DNA from: Bdellovibrionales bacterium
Lineage (GTDB): Bacteria > Bdellovibrionota > Bacteriovoracia > Bacteriovoracales > Bacteriovoracaceae
NCBI GenBank assembly: GCA_005791855.1
Contig: SXUH01000305.1
Location: 1-13,641, forward strand
Length of the DNA stretch: 13,641 nucleotides
Direction: 5' to 3'
Under the pieces are notes generated by a model, which ran no database searches, had not been told where the DNA came from, and saw only the letters and a list, made by a program, of their open reading frames with translations. Every line of letters starts with the position of its first letter. The first letter of the stretch is position 1. The position numbers were made by a program, and so were the translations under genes. This document shows positions 1 to 6,583 of the stretch, piece after piece.

Positions 1-75
1 AGGTTTGTATTATTTTTACATCGGCGGGTAGGGATTTGTTAGTTGCGCAGTATGGTCTTGGTGGCAAAATGCACC

Positions 76-105
76 TTGGCCAATGGAAAAATTTAATCGT
101 AGATT
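76..105 (+). promoter_or_regulatory. possible promoter of the repeat-protein gene
   Basis: TTGGCC at 76-81 resembles a -35 box and TAGATT at 100-105 a -10 box, with an 18-bp spacer. Each matches four of six consensus bases. Transcription would start near 112, just before the AAGGAG ribosome site at 116-121. The match is weak and rests on inspection only. The rest of 1-75 shows no gene that I can support. Confidence 0.3.
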
Positions 106-127
106 CTGCTGTCTTAAGGAGACCCAT

Positions 128-634
128 ATGAAGTACCCAGCCCTCGTTTTCATCGCCGTCGCCGTGTCCGTGCCGGCCATCGCCCAGAGAAGCAACTACG
201 GCTACGATTCGAGCGGAAATTGTCGCCAGATCGCCGTAGACGGAACCCTGGTGAACTCCACGTGGGGCGTCGACGAAAAACTCTGTAGCTCCCCTCGGAA
301 CTACCGCTTCGACGGAAGCGGCAACTGCCGCAAGCTCTCCGTCGACCGCACCCTCGTGAACACCACGTGGGGGATGGAGGAGAAGCTCTGCTCGAGCGAT
401 CGGAACTTCGGCTTCGATTCGAGCGGAAACTGCCGCAAGGTTGCCTTCGACGGCGCACTCGTGAACACCATCTGGGCGCTGGAGGAGAAGTACTGCGAAG
501 CTCCCCGGAACTACGGCTACGACGGCAGCGGGAACTGTCGGAAGATCTCCACGGACGGGAGCCCGGTGAACACCATCTGGGCGCTGGACGAGAGGTTCTG
601 CAACCTTCGGCGTCAGCGTGGAGAGAACCGCTAG
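128..634 (+). CDS. secreted protein of four 35-residue Cys repeats
   Basis: Function unknown; I do not recognise the family. The start at 128 is chosen over an upstream in-frame ATG at 83 because AAGGAG at 116-121 sits six bases before it and a clean Sec signal peptide follows (residues 1-19, ending AIA before Gln20). The mature protein is almost entirely four tandem 35-residue units, starting at residues 23, 58, 93 and 128 (194-298, 299-403, 404-508, 509-613), then a six-residue basic tail. Every unit keeps an SGNCR core, an Asp six residues after the Cys, a VN pair, a Trp, a Glu, a second Cys at unit position 31 and a final Arg. Two Cys per unit suggests one disulfide per repeat in the periplasm or outside the cell. 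The stop codon overlaps the convergent RidA-like gene by four bases. The gene call is firm; the role is open. Confidence 0.85.
   Translation: MKYPALVFIAVAVSVPAIAQRSNYGYDSSGNCRQIAVDGTLVNSTWGVDEKLCSSPRNYRFDGSGNCRKLSVDRTLVNTTWGMEEKLCSSDRNFGFDSSGNCRKVAFDGALVNTIWALEEKYCEAPRNYGYDGSGNCRKISTDGSPVNTIWALDERFCNLRRQRGENR
194..613 (+). repeat. four tandem 105-bp coding repeats
   Basis: Four in-frame units of exactly 105 bp (35 codons) abut without linkers and fill the mature part of the secreted protein. The amino-acid pattern is tightly kept (SGNCR, VN, Trp, second Cys) while third codon positions differ. This indicates old internal duplication under protein-level selection rather than recent copying. 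Confidence 0.85.
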
Positions 635-1014
635 AAGATCACGCAGTCCGCTTCCGTCTCGACCTTCCACCTCGGGTCGATGAAGCCCCTGACCTCGACG
701 AAGGTGCACGCCGGACGGATGGCCGTGAAGACCTCCCCGTGGGCGCGGGCCGCCTCCTTCCAGGTGGAGGCGTCGGTGAGCATGATGCGGGTCCGGATGA
801 CCTGGTCTCTGGTCGCCCCGGCCTTCTCGATCGCTTCTAGCATAATGAGGAGGCAGAGCTTGGTCTGCGCGTAGACGTCATCGTAGTCCAGCGTCTCGCC
901 GGGTCTTGGAATCGGCCCGGTTCCGGAGACGGCGACCTGGTTTCCGATCCGGACGGCCCTCGAGAACCCGATGGGTTCTTCGTACTGGGAGCCGGAGCTG
1001 ATGTTCTTTCTCAT
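631..1014 (-). CDS. RidA/YjgF-family protein lacking the catalytic Arg
   Basis: At 127 residues this has the usual length of the Rid (YjgF/YER057c/UK114) family, whose archetype RidA hydrolyses reactive enamine and imine intermediates such as 2-aminoacrylate. Family features include the VSGTGPI strand (residues 29-35), a TRIMLTD stretch (75-81), RPACTFVEV (100-108) and a terminal VETEAD stretch (118-123). In E. coli RidA the deaminase Arg105 lies in a PARSCVEV context. Here that position is Cys103, so classical imine deaminase activity is unlikely and this is probably a non-RidA Rid subgroup. The start lies five bases after the stop of the monohaem-protein gene, so the two form an operon. Its stop shares a CTAG with the convergent repeat-protein gene. 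The family call is firm; the substrate is unknown. Confidence 0.9.
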   Translation of the reverse strand: MRKNISSGSQYEEPIGFSRAVRIGNQVAVSGTGPIPRPGETLDYDDVYAQTKLCLLIMLEAIEKAGATRDQVIRTRIMLTDASTWKEAARAHGEVFTAIRPACTFVEVRGFIDPRWKVETEADCVIF

Positions 1015-1019
1015 GCGAC

Positions 1020-2576
1020 CTACTTCTTCTTGGCTTCTTTGGCGAGCTCCACGAGGATCTCCTCAAGCTTGGCCCGGTTCTCCGGAGACCAGGACTTCAG
1101 CTGCAGGAAGGTTTCCGCGCCAGCCGGCTTCGGGGCCGGGAAGGTGGAAATGATCTCCAGGTACCCTTTCTGGATCTCGTCGATCTGCTTTTTCATGTCC
1201 GGGTACTTTTCAAACTCCGCCCAGGTGAACCTCTTGAGTGGTTCGGCGACCCAGTCGTAGAGCTCGGTGAAGTCGCGGAAGTTCCTCGGGGCCTGGGAGA
1301 AATCCCCTCCCCCGGGGTTACTCTGGGTCGGCGTGGACGAGTAGCCTAGGACGTAGCTCGAGAGGAGGAGCGGGATGGTATTTCCCCCAATGTGCTTCAC
1401 TTCGCTCTTCGGGAGTTCCGTGGTGAACGGCAGGGTCTCCGCGGCCGGATGGGTCTTCCGCCAGTAGTGGTAGTAGAGGGACGGCTCCCGGAAGGCCGCG
1501 ATGAGGGTCGAGTAGTTCATGATGTGCGGGCCCGGCAGCCCGAGATCGGACCTGACCGGAGGATAGGGAACGTGGGCCGGGTTCCAGAGGTCGAGCCGTG
1601 CGTACGGGTAGACCACGAGAAAATTTGTCTTGTCCGCATCCGTGCCGAACTTGGCCACGTGGTCTCTGAATCTCTCGAACCGGGCCTGGGCACTCGAGGC
1701 CGCGGCGGCTTCGTAGTCCTTCAGGTAGCTCGCGCGGAAATCCCGGTACGGTTTGTACTTCTCTTCCGTCAGGAAGTCCTGCCGGGTCGGATCGGTCTTC
1801 GAGCGGAAGACCTCCACCCAGTCCGTGGTTGTGAAGGGGAAGGAGGAGACGAACGCCTCGTTTAACTCTTCCACGGTGGTGATGGATTCGTAGATCTGCT
1901 TCGAGTGCCGCTCTTCGAGCTGGGCGTGGACGACGATGTCGAGGTTGGCGTTCTGCCGCTCGAAGAAGAACAGGTCCTTGCTTGCGAGGTCCACCAGGTG
2001 GCGATAGTTCGAAAGCTTCGGCGCCTCTTTCTTAAACTCTTCGAGGTACCTCTCCTCGAATTCAAACTTCGAGAGTTTACTCGAGCCGGCCTTCTTCCCA
2101 TACAGGCCTCCGTTCGCGCTCGAAGCGTAGAACCCGGGCCAGTGGGGGTACTCGTCCATGACCGGAACACCCTTATGGCAGGTGAAGCAGTTGGTCGGGT
2201 TCTTGTTAAGAACCGGCTTGCCTGATTGCCAGGAAATGGTTGCAAAAGTTGGAGCATTGAGACCATAGGCTTCGATGATCTCGATGTCTTTGTCTCCGGG
2301 TCTGGAGCCATTTCCATCATTGAAGGTCATGTAGAATTGATTATCGGGGGTGCGGAGAATGACACGGGGTTTTAGAGGCGATGCGCTTTGTAAGCTCCTA
2401 GAGCTGTACACCAAAGAGTAGGTCGATAGAAACTCTTTAGGCAAACTTCCGAGGAATGCGTCGATGGAAGCATAGTTGTTAACTTTGAGTTTCTCCTCAA
2501 GAGAATCCAGGTACGGAGTTTTTCCAAAGGTAAAACTAGAGTAGAGAACCAGTAAAAGGATCGATAGAGATTTCAT
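1020..2576 (-). CDS. large secreted protein with one c-type haem motif
   Basis: This is a 518-residue protein with a Sec signal peptide (about residues 1-18). A single CXXCH haem-attachment motif lies at 130-134 (CFTCH), followed by an aromatic stretch with YPHWPGFY at 143-150. I recall CXXCH followed by a WPG-type aromatic loop in uncharacterised secreted proteins of predatory and myxobacterial lineages, but I cannot name a family. The remaining roughly 370 residues match no fold I recognise. Haem would be attached covalently in the periplasm. The start is supported by GAGG four bases upstream (2581-2584). The gene leads an operon with the RidA-like gene and is divergent from another monohaem protein. 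About the first 115 codons are clearly more AT-rich than the rest. Electron transfer or a haem-dependent enzyme are both possible. Confidence 0.85.
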   Translation of the reverse strand: MKSLSILLLVLYSSFTFGKTPYLDSLEEKLKVNNYASIDAFLGSLPKEFLSTYSLVYSSRSLQSASPLKPRVILRTPDNQFYMTFNDGNGSRPGDKDIEIIEAYGLNAPTFATISWQSGKPVLNKNPTNCFTCHKGVPVMDEYPHWPGFYASSANGGLYGKKAGSSKLSKFEFEERYLEEFKKEAPKLSNYRHLVDLASKDLFFFERQNANLDIVVHAQLEERHSKQIYESITTVEELNEAFVSSFPFTTTDWVEVFRSKTDPTRQDFLTEEKYKPYRDFRASYLKDYEAAAASSAQARFERFRDHVAKFGTDADKTNFLVVYPYARLDLWNPAHVPYPPVRSDLGLPGPHIMNYSTLIAAFREPSLYYHYWRKTHPAAETLPFTTELPKSEVKHIGGNTIPLLLSSYVLGYSSTPTQSNPGGGDFSQAPRNFRDFTELYDWVAEPLKRFTWAEFEKYPDMKKQIDEIQKGYLEIISTFPAPKPAGAETFLQLKSWSPENRAKLEEILVELAKEAKKK

Positions 2577-2711
2577 TGTGCCTCACTTTGGGAAAGAAGT
2601 TAAAATACTTCCCGCTGAGCGACAAGTAGGAATTTATAAGAAATATTAAGAAAAAAATCTGCTCCAGTTGTAGTAGAAAATAGCATTCAAATTTTTACCT
2701 ACCGGAGCAGC
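2577..2711. promoter_or_regulatory. AT-rich divergent promoter region
   Basis: This 135-bp gap separates the start codons of two divergent monohaem-protein genes and is much more AT-rich than its flanks. It holds several -10-like hexamers (for example TATAAG at 2635-2640 on the plus strand and TAATAT on the minus strand), but none is paired with a convincing -35 box. It must carry at least one promoter in each direction; I cannot place them exactly. Confidence 0.5.
2659..2710 (+). promoter_or_regulatory. inverted repeat that can mask a ribosome site
   Basis: CTGCTCC at 2659-2665 is perfectly complementary to GGAGCAG at 2704-2710, separated by 38 bases. The downstream arm contains the GGAG ribosome-binding site of the gene starting at 2712. 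If transcription starts upstream of 2659, pairing would hide that site. A 7-bp stem with such a long loop may also arise by chance. Confidence 0.3.
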
Positions 2712-3824
2712 ATGAAACTTCTAGTCTTAGTCATGAGTGTTTTATTTTTGACACCAGCACACTCACAAACCTGTTCGATCACTATCAACCAGCAGAAAGA
2801 ACTCCTCATCGTCGACCCATCCGTGGTGGATGATCCGAGAGCAACCCGAGGAGTCTGGAGCTTCGCCCACATCATGGCGGTGCTGAACGCTCACAAGCAC
2901 GACCTCTCCGACTTCACTCTCCACTGGCTCCAGGAGTGGACCACGAAGCAAACCGTTAACGGATTCGCGGTCGAGCCAAGGCCCACCGTGAATAATCTCA
3001 TCAACGGGTGGCCTAAACTCCCTAACGGCAAGCTCGACATGAGTAGGGCACCCTTCCGTCTGCTCGCCATCGTCAACCGGGTCGATCTCTCGAGCGCTCC
3101 GGCGGGTGAAGGTCGCTTCGTCTACGGTCTCCTCGATCCTCAGGGGAGACCCCTCCCCTTCACCGTGATCTTCGAGTTCGTCCTTCCGGTCTCCCAGTTC
3201 AATAACCCGGTCCCCGTGATCGCCTGGGCCAAGACCTGGCACCAGCTCGGGAACATTCCTTTTGGCGAATCCTTCAACCAGGCCCTGGAGAAGATCACGG
3301 GCGCCTTCGCTCGTCCGGGGACCATCAACCAAGTCCGGACCAACGAGATCGTCTTCGGGCCGACCTGGCAGATGCGGGAGTTCACCCTGGGTCTGAATGG
3401 CCACCTCGAGAGCTCACCCACCAAACAGATGCCGGACGAAGCCTTCGTCGATTCACCCGACCTCGCCAACTGGATTCGCCTGAACGCGGAAACCATCAAC
3501 GCCGGTGCGCACGTCGTTCCCCTCCGGACCATCGGTGGGACCGGCCACGCCCCGAGGAGCTGGGCACCGTCTCTTGCAAACGATCCGAACCCGGCCATCC
3601 GATCGGCCCGGAGGAACTTCTCGATCCAGACCTGCACCGGCTGCCACTCGAGCGATACCAACACGGCCTTCCTCCACGTCGAACCGAGGGCCGCGGGACC
3701 GTCTAAGATCTCAAACTTCCTCATCGCCGACCTGAACCTGCGAGTGGAGAAGATGAAACAGATGCTCTGCTTTACCCCGGGGGAAGTGGCACGCCGACTC
3801 CGCATGAGCACGCGGGTCCACTAG
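2712..3824 (+). CDS. secreted protein with one C-terminal c-type haem motif
   Basis: This is a 370-residue protein with a Sec signal peptide (residues 1-18, ending AHS) and one CXXCH motif at 308-312 (CTGCH), in a stretch beginning NFSIQ and followed by SSDTNTAFLHVEPR. A central segment, RLLAIVNRVDL (116-126) followed by GEGRFVYG (132-139), looks like a conserved core. I associate this arrangement with uncharacterised secreted proteins of myxobacteria and Bdellovibrio relatives, but no function is established that I know of. The start is supported by GGAG at 2704-2707. Haem attachment would take place in the periplasm. The protein differs from the divergent monohaem protein in length and haem position, so they are not recent duplicates. 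Confidence 0.85.
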   Translation: MKLLVLVMSVLFLTPAHSQTCSITINQQKELLIVDPSVVDDPRATRGVWSFAHIMAVLNAHKHDLSDFTLHWLQEWTTKQTVNGFAVEPRPTVNNLINGWPKLPNGKLDMSRAPFRLLAIVNRVDLSSAPAGEGRFVYGLLDPQGRPLPFTVIFEFVLPVSQFNNPVPVIAWAKTWHQLGNIPFGESFNQALEKITGAFARPGTINQVRTNEIVFGPTWQMREFTLGLNGHLESSPTKQMPDEAFVDSPDLANWIRLNAETINAGAHVVPLRTIGGTGHAPRSWAPSLANDPNPAIRSARRNFSIQTCTGCHSSDTNTAFLHVEPRAAGPSKISNFLIADLNLRVEKMKQMLCFTPGEVARRLRMSTRVH

Positions 3825-3882
3825 TCCTGGCCTGTAATTAGTACAAAGCTCGTTCCCGGTTTCCCACCCCGTCTTTGGACTG

Positions 3883-3891
3883 TGCTAGTAT
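3883..3891 (+). promoter_or_regulatory. possible extended -10 promoter element
   Basis: TG-C-TAGTAT at 3883-3891 fits an extended -10 element (TGn plus a hexamer with four of six matches). No convincing -35 box precedes it. Transcription would start near 3898, so the left arm of the neighbouring 11-bp inverted repeat overlaps the -10 hexamer and the right arm lies in the leader. The rest of 3825-3882 shows nothing definite. Confidence 0.3.
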
Positions 3892-3925
3892 CTGCTGGAT
3901 TCCTAAACCCGAAACCAGCAGATAC
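3888..3925. promoter_or_regulatory. perfect 11-bp inverted repeat before the permease
   Basis: GTATCTGCTGG (3888-3898) is the exact reverse complement of CCAGCAGATAC (3915-3925), with a 16-base spacer, ending three bases before the permease start codon. It overlaps the candidate -10 element. It could be an operator for a dimeric repressor with half-sites 27 bp apart centre to centre. If transcription starts further upstream, it could instead form an RNA hairpin controlling translation. No ribosome-binding site is visible between the repeat and the start codon. Confidence 0.6.
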
Positions 3926-3928
3926 AGT

Positions 3929-5269
3929 ATGTCTACTCAGACTCCAAAGTTAAAGATCTGGACCGCCATCTCCGTCGTCGTTGGCTGCGTGATCGGCTCC
4001 GGCGTGTTCGTCAAACCGGGCCGGGTCCTCGTGGCCGCCGGAGACTCCAACTCCGCCCTCCTCGCCTGGACCATCGGTGGACTCATCTCTCTTGCCGGAG
4101 GCCTGACCCTCGCCGAGATCGCCTCGCGGATCCCCAAGACCGGTGGGATCTACGTCTACATGGAAGAGCTCTACGGGAAGACCTGGGGCTTCGTCTGCGG
4201 CTGGGTCCAGTCCCTCATCTACGGCCCCGCCCTCATGAGTGCTCTGAGCCTCTACTTCGCGTCTCTACTTGGCCAGTTCATTGGCCTCTCTCCGGAGACC
4301 TCGATCAGGCCCATCGCTCTGGCGACCCTTCTCCTCCTCGCGGGTGTGAGTGCGTACTCCACGGCCTACGGGGCGATCATCCAGAACGTCACGACCTTCA
4401 TTAAGCTCATTCCCATCATCCTCATCGCCGCCGCTGGCATGGCGATGGGAGACGCCCCGATCTTCGACGTCGCTCTCTCGGGTGCCGTAGCTCCGACGGC
4501 AGGAATGGGTGTGGCCATCCTCGCGACTCTCTGGGCCTACGACGGCTGGGTCCAGGTGGCGAACCTCGCCGGCGAGCTCGAGAACCCCTCGAAGAATCTT
4601 CCGAAGGCCATCGTCCTGGGCCTGGTCGGAGTCATGGCCGCCTACCTCCTGGTGAACATGGCCCTCTTCCACGTGGTCCCGGTTCAGGAGATCGCGACCC
4701 TCAATGAGAAGACCGCTGCGGTCGCGGCCACCACCCTCTTCGGGACCATCGGCGGATCGGCCCTCGCCCTCGGCATCCTGGTCTCCATCTTCGGCTGCCT
4801 CAACGGGAACATCCTCACCATGACCCGCGTCCCGTACGCCATGGCCCTCCGGGGGGCCTTCCCTCAGGCGAAGGTCTTCGCCCTCCTCCACCCGAAGCTC
4901 AAGACGCCGGTGAACTCCATCCTGCTCAAGACTTCCATCGCCATGCTCATGATCGTGCTCCTCAACCCGGACCGCATCACGGATCTGGCGATGTTCATCA
5001 TGTACCTCTTCTACGCGTCTGTCTTCTTCGGCATCGTGAAGACCCGCAAGACCTACGGCAAACCGGCCAAGGGTGAGTACAAGGTTCCCCTCTACCCGGT
5101 GGTCCCGGCGGTCGCCTGCGCCGGCTCGCTCTACATCTGCTTCTCCATGGCCTCCCAGCAGCCCGTGGACGCGCTCATCTCCGTCCTCATCGCTCTGAGC
5201 GGAGTGCCGATGTACGCGCTGATGAACCGGAGCAAGGTAGAAGCGCCGGCCGTGGTTCAGGTTCCGTAA
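3929..5269 (+). CDS. APC-superfamily amino-acid permease
   Basis: This is a 446-residue integral membrane protein with about twelve hydrophobic helices, the standard size for the amino acid-polyamine-organocation superfamily. The unwound helix-1 signature IGSGVF is at residues 22-27, and helix 3 begins in the GGIYVYMEELYG region. Its style is closest to the LAT-like exchangers and antiporters such as SteT of Bacillus. Amino-acid uptake or exchange across the inner membrane is the safe call; the substrate cannot be read from sequence. The ATG at 3929 is preferred over the TTG at 3875 because the extra 18 residues are not permease-like and are encoded largely by the inverted repeat. The ribosome site is weak, which makes the repeat the most interesting control point. 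The gene converges with the histidine kinase, leaving a 15-base gap. Confidence 0.93.
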   Translation: MSTQTPKLKIWTAISVVVGCVIGSGVFVKPGRVLVAAGDSNSALLAWTIGGLISLAGGLTLAEIASRIPKTGGIYVYMEELYGKTWGFVCGWVQSLIYGPALMSALSLYFASLLGQFIGLSPETSIRPIALATLLLLAGVSAYSTAYGAIIQNVTTFIKLIPIILIAAAGMAMGDAPIFDVALSGAVAPTAGMGVAILATLWAYDGWVQVANLAGELENPSKNLPKAIVLGLVGVMAAYLLVNMALFHVVPVQEIATLNEKTAAVAATTLFGTIGGSALALGILVSIFGCLNGNILTMTRVPYAMALRGAFPQAKVFALLHPKLKTPVNSILLKTSIAMLMIVLLNPDRITDLAMFIMYLFYASVFFGIVKTRKTYGKPAKGEYKVPLYPVVPAVACAGSLYICFSMASQQPVDALISVLIALSGVPMYALMNRSKVEAPAVVQVP

Positions 5270-5285
5270 GGGCCATCGCCGGAAC
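5261..5285. terminator. weak bidirectional stem-loop between convergent genes
   Basis: GTTCC (5261-5265) pairs with GGAAC (5281-5285), and GGC (5271-5273) with GCC (5278-5280), around a CATC loop and a five-base bulge. It lies exactly at the ends of the permease and kinase genes. No T-run follows on either strand, so it is at best a partial terminator. Confidence 0.25.
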
Positions 5286-6553
5286 TAACTGGTGCGCGGG
5301 AGCTCGAAGGTGAAGGTCGCTCCCTGGCCGGGTTCGCTCTCCACCCAGATCCTCCCGCCGTGGGCGCGGACGATCTCCGCGGAGATGTAGAGCCCGAGTC
5401 CCAGGCCACTGACCTCACTCGCCGAGATCGCTCGCTCGAAGCGGTCGAAGATTCGGGCATGGTCTTCTTTGGCGATCCCTGTGCCCTGGTCGCGCACGGA
5501 CACCCGGACCGAGTCCGGGGAATCTTCGAGCCGGAGCTCCACCGGTTTCTTCGCTCCGTACTTCAGGGCATTGGTTAGGAGGTTCGCCAGCGCCTGCTCG
5601 ATCCGAAACTTGTCCCACTCGCCAATGCTCTGGTGGCACTGGATGATTCTGAATGCGACCCCCGCGCTCTGGAACTGGGCCCCCATCCGTTCCGTGACGT
5701 CGGTGATGAGCTGGCAGAGGTCGACGGATTCCCGTTCGATGTGGAGCTTTCCGGTGGAGATCCGCGAGATGTCTAGCATGTCGTCCACTAAGCGGGCCAG
5801 GCGTTTGACGTCTCGGATGTTGTGGTCGAGGAGGCGGTCGATCTTCTCCTTGGAGTATACGCTCTCGTCTCCTTTCGCAGCAGACCGTCGCATCGTCTGC
5901 GTGTGGAGCGAGAGGGTGGTGAGCGGGGTCTTCAGCTCATGGGAGGCGATGGAGAGGAACTCGTCTCTCGCGAGGACAGCGTCCTGGAGCCTTCGCACCA
6001 GCCCCTCGCGTTCCCGGTCGAACTGGTCCTGCTGGGTGACGTCCTCGATGAGCGCGACGTAGCCTCGCACATTCTGGTTCTGGTCGAGGTCCGGGAGGTA
6101 GGAGATCCTAACGGTGATCTGCGATCCCTTCGCGAAGAGCGAGCTCCGGTACTCGAGCTTCTCGCCTCCGAGGGCCCGTCTGATGTAGGGCTCGAGCTTG
6201 GGGTAAGACTCCTCCCCGATGAACTCCTGGATTGTCTTCCCTCTCATCCCCTCGGGAGAGATGCCGAACCACTCGGTGTAGGTGGCGTTGGCGTACCGGT
6301 ACCGTTCATCGCGGTCGACGTAGGCGATGAGCACCGGCAGGGAGTCGGTGATGAGCTTCAACTGACTTTCGCTCCTCGCGAGGGCCTCGGTCCGCTCCGC
6401 GACTCGTTGTTCGAGGTCCTGGGTCAGGGCCTCCAGGTCCAGGCGGCGTTGCTCGGAGAGCTTCGCCGCCTCGGCCACGGTGAGGATCGGATGGCGGAGC
6501 TTCCAGAGGTACACGCCGGTTCCGACGGAGGCGACGGCGGTGATGACCTTCAC
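5285..6553 (-). CDS. PAS sensor histidine kinase, downstream part of a gene split by TAG
   Basis: This 422-residue open frame holds the third membrane helix (about residues 4-18), a coiled linker (30-65), a PAS domain (about 66-180) and a full histidine kinase core. Visible boxes are H (SHELKTP, phospho-acceptor His205), N (NLLTNALKY, 324-332), G1 (DQGTGI, 355-360), F (IFDRFER) and G2 (GLGLGL, 383-388), so the catalytic part is intact. The frame is continuous with the upstream membrane fragment across a single TAG at 6581-6583. The full gene is 5285-6883, which would give 532 residues if the TAG were sense. The GTG at 6553 is only a formal start with no good ribosome site, and starting there would leave one membrane helix and no sensing domain. 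The kinase would phosphorylate a response regulator; a stand-alone one is encoded at 12189-12554, but pairing is a guess. Confidence 0.85.
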   Translation of the reverse strand: MKVITAVASVGTGVYLWKLRHPILTVAEAAKLSEQRRLDLEALTQDLEQRVAERTEALARSESQLKLITDSLPVLIAYVDRDERYRYANATYTEWFGISPEGMRGKTIQEFIGEESYPKLEPYIRRALGGEKLEYRSSLFAKGSQITVRISYLPDLDQNQNVRGYVALIEDVTQQDQFDREREGLVRRLQDAVLARDEFLSIASHELKTPLTTLSLHTQTMRRSAAKGDESVYSKEKIDRLLDHNIRDVKRLARLVDDMLDISRISTGKLHIERESVDLCQLITDVTERMGAQFQSAGVAFRIIQCHQSIGEWDKFRIEQALANLLTNALKYGAKKPVELRLEDSPDSVRVSVRDQGTGIAKEDHARIFDRFERAISASEVSGLGLGLYISAEIVRAHGGRIWVESEPGQGATFTFELPRTS

Positions 6554-6580
6554 TCCGCCGCTGTACCAGTAGTCGGAGTA

Positions 6581-6583
6581 CTA
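6581..6583 (-). other. in-frame amber codon inside the kinase gene
   Basis: The plus strand reads CTA, so the gene strand reads TAG. It falls after residue 100 (NEIWNL) and before YSDYWYSGG, between membrane helices 2 and 3. The reading frame is the same on both sides and no frameshift is needed. Related membrane domains, as I recall them, often have Trp in this loop, so a single TGG-to-TAG change is the simplest origin. Confidence 0.9.

Noticed and set aside
194..613. CRISPR-like or satellite array
   Set aside because: The units are 105 bp, in frame, without spacers, and conserved at protein rather than DNA level, so they are coding repeats.
4265..4891. Minus-strand 208-residue open frame inside the permease gene
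   Set aside because: Its composition is dominated by Gly, Asp, Glu and Arg, it has no motif, and it lies wholly opposite a clear permease.
6581..6583. Programmed recoding of the amber codon (pyrrolysine or Trp suppression)
   Set aside because: TAG ends ten of fifteen genes here, so general suppression would damage the proteome, and I see no special downstream structure. Mutation or sequence error is simpler.
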